A DNA stretch of 12,073 nucleotides, from contig WFVP01000214.1 in the NCBI GenBank assembly GCA_015491595.1, positions 1 to 12,073 of the forward strand, in the 5' to 3' direction. The translations under genes were made by a program, and so were the position numbers. The notes under the pieces were generated by a model. That model saw only the letters and a program-made list of their open reading frames with translations. It made no database searches and was not told where the DNA came from. Shown here in pieces: positions 6,777-12,073 of this stretch. Position 1 is the stretch's first letter. Each line of letters starts with the position of its first letter. This stretch comes from Anaerolineales bacterium (GTDB lineage: Bacteria > Chloroflexota > Anaerolineae > Anaerolineales > DRMV01).

Positions 6777-7385
6777 TTATCGGCGCAGCAGGTACTTCAG
6801 GTCCGCGGCCATCTGTTCGGGCGTGATGCCGTCCGGACCAAAGGTGGGGGGAAAGATGACCTTGAGGTAGCCCTCGGGATTAATCAACAGGGTGGACGCG
6901 GTGTGCTCCACGATATACCCCGATTCCGGGGTGCCCTGGGGATAGTTGTAGAAGATGCCGTACCGGGTCGCGACCTCCCGGATATCCTCTTCCGTGCCCG
7001 TCAGCCCGATGAAGGAGGGGTGGAAATACCGCACGTATTCGGCCATGCGTTCGGGCGTATCCCGTTTGGGGTCCACGGAAATCATGATGACCTGCAGTTT
7101 CTCCCCGTCCCTGCCCAGCAAATCCATCACGCGGGCCAGGTCGGCCAGGGTGGTGGGACAGACGTCCGGGCAGTGGGTGTATCCGAAGAAGAGCAGCACC
7201 CACTTGCCCCGGAAGTCGCTCAGGCGCACCGGGCCCTCGGCCGAGGTCAGCTCGAAGTCGTACGCCGGCTCCGGGGACTGAAGGACCGTGCCCGCGAAAC
7301 GATGGGGACGGAACCTCCAGAAGAGCCATCCGCCCGCCGCGAGCACCACGACCAGCAAGGCCAAGAACTTCCAAGAGCGTTGCAT
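6777..7385 (-). CDS. SCO1/SenC family copper-delivery protein
   Basis: Membrane-anchored thioredoxin-fold protein that binds copper and/or reduces the CuA cysteines of oxidase subunit II. The 202 residues comprise an N-terminal anchor helix (about 7-23) and an outside domain with the metal-binding motif C72-P-D-V-C76-P. The third copper ligand is H161 in VEHTAS. All three canonical ligands are present, so it should be a genuine copper protein. Two ATGs are adjacent (7388 and 7385). The second is preferred because GGAGG lies 6 bases upstream rather than 3; the difference is one residue. It follows the Rrf2 regulator gene by about 20 bases and precedes PCuAC by 24. Confidence 0.95.
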   Translation of the reverse strand: MQRSWKFLALLVVVLAAGGWLFWRFRPHRFAGTVLQSPEPAYDFELTSAEGPVRLSDFRGKWVLLFFGYTHCPDVCPTTLADLARVMDLLGRDGEKLQVIMISVDPKRDTPERMAEYVRYFHPSFIGLTGTEEDIREVATRYGIFYNYPQGTPESGYIVEHTASTLLINPEGYLKVIFPPTFGPDGITPEQMAADLKYLLRR

Positions 7386-7406
7386 CATCGTCCTCCTTCG
7401 TCCACT

Positions 7407-7874
7407 TCAGGGGGTTTGGGCGCCGTCGGCGCCTGGATCCGGGGGCAGGGCGAACATGGACGCCTGGGCCTCCTGCACCAGTTCGGCAAAGGTGACCCCT
7501 TCCAGTTCTTCCTGAATCAAGTGTTGAATCCGGGCCCACCGACGACGCACCGGACAGGTCGGTGCAAAGGGGCAGGAGCCGGGATGGTCCACGCATTCCG
7601 AGACCTGGGGCGGCCGGTCCACCGCCACCACCACATCCCACAGGGTGATGTCCTCCGGGTCGTGGGCCAGCTCGACCCCTCCCCCCGCCCCGGGGTAGGT
7701 GCGAATCAGTCGAGCCCGGGCCAGCTCCTTGAGGAGGCTGTAGAGCATGGGCAGTGGAATGAGCATGTCCTCGCTCAATTGTTGGGCCGAGACCCGGGTC
7801 CCCGCGGGATACTTGGCCAGCCCCAAGATGACCCGGACGGCGTAATCCGTTCGACGATTGATCAAGAAGTGCAT
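7407..7874 (-). CDS. Rrf2-family transcriptional regulator with three cluster-type cysteines
   Basis: A 155-residue winged-helix regulator, first gene of the oxidase operon. The N-terminus INRRTDYAVRVILGLA, the SAQQLSEDMLIPLPMLYSLLKEL helix-turn-helix region (29-51) and the wing YPGAGGGVELA (60-70) are typical of Rrf2. Cysteines C94, C101 and C107 form C-x6-C-x5-C, the place where IscR, NsrR and RsrR hold an Fe-S cluster; IscR and NsrR commonly have x5-x5, so this spacing is slightly different. Family knowledge suggests it senses O2, NO or iron-sulfur status and probably controls its own operon. A dyad over the predicted transcription start (7909-7925) is a possible target. ATG 7874 has a weak GGAG at 8-9 bases. 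The C-terminal tail after about residue 135 is low in recognisable features. Confidence 0.92.
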   Translation of the reverse strand: MHFLINRRTDYAVRVILGLAKYPAGTRVSAQQLSEDMLIPLPMLYSLLKELARARLIRTYPGAGGGVELAHDPEDITLWDVVVAVDRPPQVSECVDHPGSCPFAPTCPVRRRWARIQHLIQEELEGVTFAELVQEAQASMFALPPDPGADGAQTP

Positions 7875-7908
7875 CCCCGGCTCCGAATTGTGGACTTTCT
7901 CGGCTTTT

Positions 7909-7925
7909 TAGACCGTTTTGGTCAA
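7909..7925 (-). promoter_or_regulatory. Candidate Rrf2 operator at the operon transcription start
   Basis: The dyad TTGACC-N5-GGTCTA (minus strand; 5 of 6 positions symmetric) lies directly downstream of, and touching, the -10 box at 7930-7925. A repressor bound there would block initiation, so it is a candidate autoregulatory site for the adjacent Rrf2 gene. It is short and unsupported by other copies. Confidence 0.35.
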
Positions 7926-7967
7926 GTATAGAAACCGAATCCCTCCACCCCAAGATGACATTCGTCA
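7925..7967 (-). promoter_or_regulatory. Promoter of the Rrf2-oxidase operon with an activator site at about -41.5
   Basis: On the minus strand: -10 TATACT (7930-7925), 17-base spacer, -35 TTGGGG (7953-7948), 2 bases, then the palindrome TGAC-GAAT-GTCA (7967-7956). The palindrome is centred about 42 bases upstream of the expected start near 7919. That is the class II position used by CRP/FNR-type activators, whose sites include TTGAC-N4-GTCAA-like sequences. The same arrangement occurs before the second SCO gene. Confidence 0.65.
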
Positions 7968-7992
7968 CCTCTCGCGTCTGGGGTTGAACGGG

Positions 7993-8691
7993 TTATGGGG
8001 CGTAACACAGGAACAGATGGGCGGCTTCGTACGCGAGCTTGGCCGCGCCGCGGCTGTTTTGGATTTCCCGGGCCAGAACGCCGAAATGCCGCAGGATACG
8101 GTCCCGCGTGGAGACCACCGTTTCGTACTTGTATTCCCCGCGGATGATGCCCCACCCGTCCACCAGGATGTACCGGGGGTCGAACCGAATGGTGCCGTCG
8201 GGCTGGGGCTCGTAATACACCTGGAACCCCGCGCCCACGTAGGTCTTCAGGACCTCAGGGTCGGGATGGGTGACGAAGTACCACGTCTTGCCGGTGCGGG
8301 CTTTCATCTCCCGGGCGTAAGCCTGCAAGACCTCGGGGGTGTCCCGCGCCGGATCCAGGGAAACCACCACAAAGGCCACGGGAATGGTCGCCTGTCGCAT
8401 CTCCGGCACCTGGTCCAGGTGCCGCGCCACGTATTCCATGGTGGGCAGGATGTCGAAACAAGGGTCCGGGCAATGGCTGTACCAAAAGGTAAACAGCACC
8501 ACCTGGCCTCGCAGAGCTTCGCTGCTCAAAGGAGTCCCCCGGTGGTCCACCATCTGAAAGCCCGGCGCCAGGCGCACCCGGGGGAGCACCTGCACGGGCT
8601 GGAACACCTTGAAGGCCACCGCGCCCAAAAACACCGCGCCGATCACGGCGTACGCCACATACCAGAAGAGGGAAACCCGTCGAGATGACAT
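7993..8691 (-). CDS. Second SCO/SenC-like membrane protein, lacking the canonical copper histidine
   Basis: A 232-residue SCO-family thioredoxin-fold protein. It has an N-terminal anchor helix (about 8-28), the motif C74-P-D-P-C78 in YSHCPDPCF, and the family stretch VVVSLDPARDTPEVL (108-122). When ILVDGWG (175-181) is aligned with LLINPEG of the neighbouring SCO, the conserved copper histidine (H161 there) falls on F170, followed by D171. The third ligand is therefore missing, and the protein may act as a thiol-disulfide reductase for CuA or another periplasmic target rather than as a copper carrier. A C-terminal extension (about 205-232) ends in a hydrophobic stretch, AAHLFLCYAP. ATG 8691 lacks a clear Shine-Dalgarno. 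It lies 118 bases before the Rrf2 gene and has its own promoter with the same activator site. Confidence 0.9.
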   Translation of the reverse strand: MSSRRVSLFWYVAYAVIGAVFLGAVAFKVFQPVQVLPRVRLAPGFQMVDHRGTPLSSEALRGQVVLFTFWYSHCPDPCFDILPTMEYVARHLDQVPEMRQATIPVAFVVVSLDPARDTPEVLQAYAREMKARTGKTWYFVTHPDPEVLKTYVGAGFQVYYEPQPDGTIRFDPRYILVDGWGIIRGEYKYETVVSTRDRILRHFGVLAREIQNSRGAAKLAYEAAHLFLCYAP

Positions 8692-8727
8692 AATCCGTTC
8701 TTCCCAGAGAAGTTCGTCACATCCCTA

Positions 8728-8748
8728 CCTTGGATTACGTGACCAAGG
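8728..8748. promoter_or_regulatory. CCTTGG/CCAAGG dyad over the second SCO gene's transcription start
   Basis: CCTTGG (8728-8733) and CCAAGG (8743-8748) form a perfect 6-bp inverted repeat with a 9-base spacer. It overlaps the -10 box (8751-8746) and the predicted start near 8740. It could be a repressor site or a short leader hairpin; there is no independent support. Confidence 0.3.
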
Positions 8749-8787
8749 ATAAAGTCGGCCTCCGAAACCCCATAGTGACAAATGTCA
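8746..8787 (-). promoter_or_regulatory. Promoter of the second SCO gene with the same activator site
   Basis: On the minus strand: -10 TATCCT (8751-8746), 16-base spacer, -35 ATGGGG (8773-8768), 2 bases, palindrome TGAC-ATTT-GTCA (8787-8776). On the plus strand the palindrome reads TGACAAATGTCA, one base different from TGACGAATGTCA at the oxidase operon. The geometry is the same to within one base, so the two promoters are probably coregulated. Confidence 0.6.
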
Positions 8788-8962
8788 TGTTTCCCGTTTC
8801 CCTTGAGAAGCCCGGCCCGGGCCCGGGTATGCTTTACTTGTCCCGCGACCCCGGAAGGCGTCCGGGGTACGGTCAGGCACACTGGGAGGAGCCGTATGCC
8901 TTGGACGACGCGGTTCTTCGCCCCCTTTGCTTCCCTTCCCGGCCCGCATCCCCGCGCTTTTG

Positions 8963-8994
8963 CCCCTTGGCAAGGGGGGTCTAACCGTTATAAT
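8963..8994 (+). promoter_or_regulatory. Strong sigma70-type promoter of the reductase gene
   Basis: -35 TTGGCA (8967-8972, 5 of 6 consensus), 16-base spacer, -10 TATAAT (8989-8994, perfect). The start would be near 9001, with a 34-base leader ending in a GGGAGGTGG Shine-Dalgarno. The -35 lies inside a dyad, CCCCTT-GGC-AAGGGG (8963-8977), a possible operator. Together they suggest high expression, perhaps with repression. Confidence 0.75.
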
Positions 8995-9034
8995 CGGAAA
9001 GAACAAAACACAAGCAGATTTCGGGAGGTGGAAC

Positions 9035-10384
9035 ATGGCAGCCAAGGGTTACCTGGTGGCCGTCATCGGCGCCGGGCCAGCAGGGCTGTACGCGGCACGG
9101 GCACTGGCACAGAAAGGTGCGCGCGTGGTGGTCTTCAATCGCGACATCAAGCCCGGGGGTCTGGCGGAATACGGCATCTACCATGACAAGCACAAGATGA
9201 AGGAAGGGCTGCGCAAGCAATTCCAGCGCATCCTGGAGATGCCGGGCGTCACCTACCTGGGCAACATCGCCGTAGGTCAGCAAGGCGACCTGACCCTGGA
9301 CGATTTGCGAGACCTGGGCTTCCAGGCCATTTTGGTGACCACGGGCGCGCAGGGGACGAAGTCCCTGGGCCTTCCCGGTGAGGACCTGGAAGGCGTATAC
9401 CACGCCAAGGAAATCGTCTACCACTACAACCTGCTGCCCCCCTTCAGCCAGCAAACCTTCGCCATCGGGCGACGGGTGGGCATCATCGGTGTGGGCAACG
9501 TCATGGCCGACATCGCCACCTATCTGGTCAAGGAACTCAAAGTGGACGAGGTCTACGCCATCGCCCGCCGGGGGCCCTTCGAGGTGAAGTTCGACAAGAA
9601 GGAATTCAAGCGCTTCGCCCGCAACCTGGACGTGGAGGACTTCGAGAAAGAGATTGAGCGCATCGCCGAGCGCCTGCGCAAGGTGGGACAGGACCCCGAG
9701 GAAGCCAAAGCCCACATCCTGAGCATGGCCGAAGGCGCGCCGGAGACCGGGTCCCCCACGGTGTTCCGCTTCCGCTTCCTCTCTTCCCCCAAACGCATCC
9801 TGGGCGACGAACACGGTCGGGTGAAGGCCCTGGAGCTGGAAGACACGGAACTGGTGCTGGAAAACGGCCGCACCAAGGCCAAGAAGCTGGGTACCACGTA
9901 CACCCTGGACGTGGACACGGTGATTTTCTCCATCGGCGACCGGGTGGACCCCAACTTTGGCCTGCCCCTGGAATGGAACGCCTACGCCACCAACCCCAAC
10001 CCCCGGTTCCCGGTGGACGGCGTCTCCTACGAGGCCTACGACCCCGAGAAGGGCGAGCCCATCGAGGGCATCTTTGTGGCCGGCTGGGCCCGCCAGCCCA
10101 GCACGGGCCTGGTGGGCACGGCCCGCAAGGACGGCGAGAACGCGGCGGACGCCCTGTGGCAGTACCTGAAGACCCTGGAGCCCGCGGATATCGACGTGGA
10201 CGCCGTGGTGGCCCAGATTCGCGCCAAGGTGAGCAAGCCCCTGGTCACCCAGGAGGACCTCAAGCGCCTGGCCGAAGCCGAGAAGGCCGAGGCTGAGAAG
10301 CGGGGCGTGCCTTACTTCAAGTTCGACTCCAACGAGGCCATGCTCCAGGTCATGGGCCTGTTGCCCGTGTCCACGGGGGACTAA
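9035..10384 (+). CDS. Adrenodoxin-reductase-type ferredoxin/NADP+ oxidoreductase (FprA-like, FAD)
   Basis: Flavoprotein that exchanges electrons between NAD(P)H and ferredoxin. The 449 residues are close in length to mycobacterial FprA. Residues 12-17 GAGPAG form the FAD dinucleotide fold, followed by GGLAEYGI (41-48), typical of this family and of glutamate synthase small subunits. The NADPH fold has G152-V-G-N-V-M-A-D159, and R178-R179 match the usual contacts to the 2'-phosphate, so NADPH is the likely cofactor. The second FAD contact GWARQPSTGLVGTARKDG (350-367) is the family's C-terminal signature. The last 70 residues form a charged helical extension. There are no Fe-S motifs and no membrane segment, so it should be a soluble cytoplasmic protein. 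ATG 9035 is chosen for GGAGGTGG and the promoter at 8967-8994; an upstream ATG at 8927 lies before that promoter. A link to the ferredoxin domains of the nearby fusion is only inference. Confidence 0.85.
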   Translation: MAAKGYLVAVIGAGPAGLYAARALAQKGARVVVFNRDIKPGGLAEYGIYHDKHKMKEGLRKQFQRILEMPGVTYLGNIAVGQQGDLTLDDLRDLGFQAILVTTGAQGTKSLGLPGEDLEGVYHAKEIVYHYNLLPPFSQQTFAIGRRVGIIGVGNVMADIATYLVKELKVDEVYAIARRGPFEVKFDKKEFKRFARNLDVEDFEKEIERIAERLRKVGQDPEEAKAHILSMAEGAPETGSPTVFRFRFLSSPKRILGDEHGRVKALELEDTELVLENGRTKAKKLGTTYTLDVDTVIFSIGDRVDPNFGLPLEWNAYATNPNPRFPVDGVSYEAYDPEKGEPIEGIFVAGWARQPSTGLVGTARKDGENAADALWQYLKTLEPADIDVDAVVAQIRAKVSKPLVTQEDLKRLAEAEKAEAEKRGVPYFKFDSNEAMLQVMGLLPVSTGD

Positions 10385-10448
10385 ACGGCTCGTGGGGACC
10401 CTTGGCCTGCGCGGTCACCGGTTCACCTTCTTACGCTCACGTTCCACG

Positions 10449-10486
10449 ACAAGGACGGGATGGCGCCATCCCGTCCTTGTGGTTTT
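10449..10486 (+). terminator. Intrinsic terminator of the reductase gene
   Basis: A perfect inverted repeat with 16-base arms and no spacer (10449-10464 with 10465-10480; tip GGCGCC) is followed by GGTTTT. The hairpin would have at least 14 base pairs. It lies 65 bases after the reductase stop. The T run is on the plus strand only, so it acts for the reductase gene and separates it from the glycosyltransferase. Confidence 0.85.
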
Positions 10487-10506
10487 AACCGCGGCCCGAA
10501 TCCAAG

Positions 10507-10529
10507 TAGAATGGGAGGGACATCCTCCC
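10507..10529 (+). promoter_or_regulatory. Possible promoter and leader hairpin of the glycosyltransferase gene
   Basis: A -10 box TAGAAT (10507-10512, 5 of 6) lies 35 bases before the ATG. The only -35 candidate is TTTAAC (10484-10489), which is weak and overlaps the preceding terminator tail. A 6-bp hairpin, GGGAGG-GACAT-CCTCCC (10513-10529), would sit at the very 5' end of the transcript. Confidence 0.4.
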
Positions 10530-10546
10530 GGACGAGAAGGACGAGC

Positions 10547-11749
10547 ATGCGGAAACGCATCCTGGCGCTGCTCCTGACGGTCCTCGCGCTGACCACGCTC
10601 ACGGCCGCGAACTACCAGTTCGCCCGCATGGCCCCTGGAGGGAACGACTTCCTCCCCCGCTGGCTGGCCCTGCGGCTGTGGCTCCTGGAGGGGAAGGATC
10701 CTTATGCCCCAGAGGTCACCCGCGCCATCCAGTACATGATTTACGGCCGACCGGCACGCCCTGGTGAGGATGTGTCGCATTTAGTCTATCCCCTGTACGT
10801 GGCTGTGGTCCTGGCTCCCTTCAGCCTGCTCCCTTATACCCTGGCCCGGGCCCTTTGGATGACGGTTCTGGAACTCAGCCTGGTGGGGTTGGCCCTGCTC
10901 TCGGCCCGCTGGGCGGGGTGGCGTCTTTCGCCCCGCGGTCGCCTCGCCCTGGTATTGTGGGTCGTGCTGGGGTATCACGGCCTGCGGACCATCGTGTTGG
11001 GACAGTACGCGGGTTGGAACGCGTTCCTGATGGCCGCCGCCCTGGTCCTCCTGCAAACCCGCCGGGACCTATGGGCAGGCATCCTGCTGGCCCTCAGCAC
11101 CGTCAAGCCTCAAATGGCCTTCCTCCTGCTACCCTGGCTCCTCCTCTGGTCCTGGGGCACCGGACGCCGCAAGATGGTCTGGAGCACAATAGGGACCCTG
11201 GTCTTCCTCTGGGGTACCTCGTTCGTCTTGCTCCCCAACTGGCTTACGGGCTGGATTCGGCAGGTCATGGAATACCCCTCTTACACAGGCTCGGGTTCCC
11301 CGTTTACTGCGCTGGCCGCGTGGATGCCCCTTCCCCCTGAAGGTCAACGCCTGGTGGGGGTCGTGCTCCATGTTGCGGGCTTGCTGTACCTGCTTTCCCT
11401 GTGGAAAAAAGCCTGGAAGGCCCAGGGCCGAGCCTTCCTATGGGTCACCGCCATGACCCTGCTCATGACCAATCTCCTGGGGATACGCACGGGCACGACC
11501 CACGCGTTGATGCTCATCCCTGCCATGGCCCTCATCGGAGCCTGGTATACCGAGCGGGGTCCGGGTGGGATGCGGCTTCTTGCAGGGCTTTTGGGCCTGC
11601 TGGGCCTCGGGGAGTGGGTGCTGTTCCTGGTCACCCTGCGCGGCAATGCCGAACATCCCATCATGTTCTTCCCCCTGCCCCTGGCCGTATGGATAGGGCT
11701 GGAAATGGTGCGACCCGCTTTCCGCTGGAGAACGAAACATATTGAATGA
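10547..11749 (+). CDS. GT87/DUF2029-like polytopic membrane glycosyltransferase
   Basis: A 400-residue membrane protein with roughly ten hydrophobic segments. It fits the GT-C fold family GT87 (DUF2029), polyprenyl-phosphate-sugar-dependent mannosyl or arabinosyl transferases. Supporting features: an early outside loop GGNDFLPRW with D34 at the usual acidic position, LLEGKDPYAPE (46-56), YPLYVAVVLAPFSLLPYTLARALW (81-104), VLGQYAGWNAF, and AGILLALSTVKPQMAFLLLPW, all of which follow the family's pattern. The substrate cannot be told; such enzymes build cell-envelope glycolipids or glycans. ATG 10547 gives a clean signal-anchor helix and has AAGGA about 6 bases upstream. The gene stands alone between the terminator at 10449-10486 and a convergent gene. 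It has no evident tie to respiration. Confidence 0.75.
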   Translation: MRKRILALLLTVLALTTLTAANYQFARMAPGGNDFLPRWLALRLWLLEGKDPYAPEVTRAIQYMIYGRPARPGEDVSHLVYPLYVAVVLAPFSLLPYTLARALWMTVLELSLVGLALLSARWAGWRLSPRGRLALVLWVVLGYHGLRTIVLGQYAGWNAFLMAAALVLLQTRRDLWAGILLALSTVKPQMAFLLLPWLLLWSWGTGRRKMVWSTIGTLVFLWGTSFVLLPNWLTGWIRQVMEYPSYTGSGSPFTALAAWMPLPPEGQRLVGVVLHVAGLLYLLSLWKKAWKAQGRAFLWVTAMTLLMTNLLGIRTGTTHALMLIPAMALIGAWYTERGPGGMRLLAGLLGLLGLGEWVLFLVTLRGNAEHPIMFFPLPLAVWIGLEMVRPAFRWRTKHIE

Positions 11750-11878
11750 CAGGGTGGGGTTTTCTCCCACACGATGTTCCGGTACCCCTCCTTCGGGAAC
11801 ACGGCATCCGGATGTTCCCCTCCACGGGGAAGCCCTCCCCAACAAGCCTTGTTGTTCTGTTTGGTGGAGGAGTTGGTA
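11750..11878. other. Gap between convergent genes with several small hairpins
   Basis: 129 bases between converging stops. Small stems include TTCCCC/GGGGAA (11814-11819 with 11826-11831) and CAACAA-GCC-TTGTTG (11840-11854), the latter followed by TTCTGTTT-type sequence on the plus strand. That second one is the best, though weak, terminator candidate for the glycosyltransferase gene. No T run follows a stem on the minus strand. Confidence 0.4.
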
Positions 11879-12073
11879 TTACGGCACCCGATACAGGGTA
11901 ACGCCGCCTTCCCGCCAGACCGGAGTCAGCGCCGCCAGCCATGCAGGTGGGGAACACAAGGCGCTTTCCCGTGGCGTCCATAGCACCCACTGCACGGACC
12001 GGGCCCGAAGTGCGGATAGCGCGCGGGACCCGTCCTGCTCACATAGGGTTTGCACCACCCAGGTTCGCTCCGC
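11879..12073 (-). CDS. C-terminal end of an unidentified protein (5' part outside window)
   Basis: An open frame enters from the right edge on the minus strand and ends at TAA (11881-11879), giving 64 residues ending VWREGGVTLYRVP. The stretch is not obviously membrane-spanning and contains several Trp and Arg residues. A C-terminus of the type 'REGGVTLYRV' is common in the outside domain of GT39-like membrane glycosyltransferases and related envelope proteins. Given the neighbouring GT87-like gene, a second glycosyltransferase is a reasonable guess, but too little is visible to assign a family. No complete ATG frame lies inside the window because the start is beyond 12073. A chance open frame cannot be fully excluded at this length in GC-rich DNA. 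Confidence 0.5.
   Translation of the reverse strand, partial: AERTWVVQTLCEQDGSRALSALRARSVQWVLWTPRESALCSPPAWLAALTPVWREGGVTLYRVP

Larger units (their letters stand above)
8692..9034. other. 343-base divergent intergenic region, no gene seen
   Basis: Holds back-to-back promoters for the second SCO gene (minus) and the reductase gene (plus). Between them, 8803-8890 is very GC-rich, with CCCGGGCCCGGG-like self-complementary runs and a 7-bp hairpin (8848-8854 with 8862-8868, loop 7). A weak extra plus-strand promoter, TTGAGA (8803-8808) / TATGCT (8828-8833), is possible, but its 19-base spacer is too long. The ATG at 8895 has a GGGAGGAG before it, but its frame runs into the reductase gene and shows no family signature. 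Confidence 0.6.

Noticed and set aside
8803..8833. TTGAGA/TATGCT as a second promoter for the reductase gene
   Set aside because: The spacer is 19 bases, and a far better promoter (TTGGCA-16-TATAAT) lies closer to the gene.
8643..8882. 79-codon minus-strand open frame upstream of the second SCO gene
   Set aside because: It covers the SCO promoter and overlaps its coding start out of frame; no ribosome site or family resemblance.
8895..9186. Possible small gene starting at ATG 8895 after GGGAGGAG
   Set aside because: It crosses the strong promoter of the reductase gene, overlaps that gene by about 150 bases in another frame, and its product has no recognisable pattern.

Overview
The window (12,073 bases, GC-rich, Shine-Dalgarno-led genes) looks like chromosomal DNA of a thermophilic or moderately thermophilic bacterium, most likely a Chloroflexota (Anaerolineae-like) lineage. 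This assignment is an inference. It rests on a Thermus-like B-family (ba3) oxidase with a separate subunit IIa, cytochrome c in lipoprotein form, and an unusual cytochrome b/ferredoxin/MvhD-like fusion. No rRNA, tRNA, CRISPR array or mobile element was recognised.

Layout. Minus strand, 1-918: 5' part of tig (trigger factor), with its own -10 box at 961-966. Minus strand, 7874 down to 1095: one long respiratory operon read in the order Rrf2-type regulator, SCO1/SenC, PCuAC copper chaperone lipoprotein, oxidase subunit IIa (41 codons), subunit II (CuA), subunit I (heme-copper), a 781-residue fusion (cytochrome b, 2x[4Fe-4S] ferredoxin, MvhD-like domain, cytochrome c), and a cytochrome c lipoprotein. 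Gaps are 13-28 bases, except for a 101-base gap holding two overlapping hairpins before the fusion gene. Just upstream, 8691-7993, is a second SCO-family gene with its own promoter. Plus strand: an adrenodoxin-reductase-type ferredoxin/NADP+ reductase (9035-10384) with a near-consensus promoter and a strong terminator, then a GT87-like membrane glycosyltransferase (10547-11749). The right edge holds the last 64 codons of a convergent minus-strand gene.

How the genes fit together. SCO and PCuAC deliver copper to the CuA site of subunit II. Subunits I, II and IIa form the O2-reducing proton pump. The fusion protein and the small cytochrome c have closely related cytochrome c domains and are the likely electron donors. 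No Rieske protein, cytochrome c1 or Alternative Complex III gene is present in the window, so the fusion occupies the position of a quinol:cytochrome c oxidoreductase. It has predicted cytoplasmic Fe-S clusters, bis-heme b in the membrane and heme c outside. The Rrf2 protein has three cysteines suited to an Fe-S cluster and may sense redox state or NO.

The most useful new observations are the four-part fusion, and a shared promoter architecture in front of the Rrf2 operon and the second SCO gene: TGAC-N4-GTCA, 2 bases, WTGGGG, 16-17 bases, TAT-N-CT. The latter suggests one CRP/FNR-type activator controls both.
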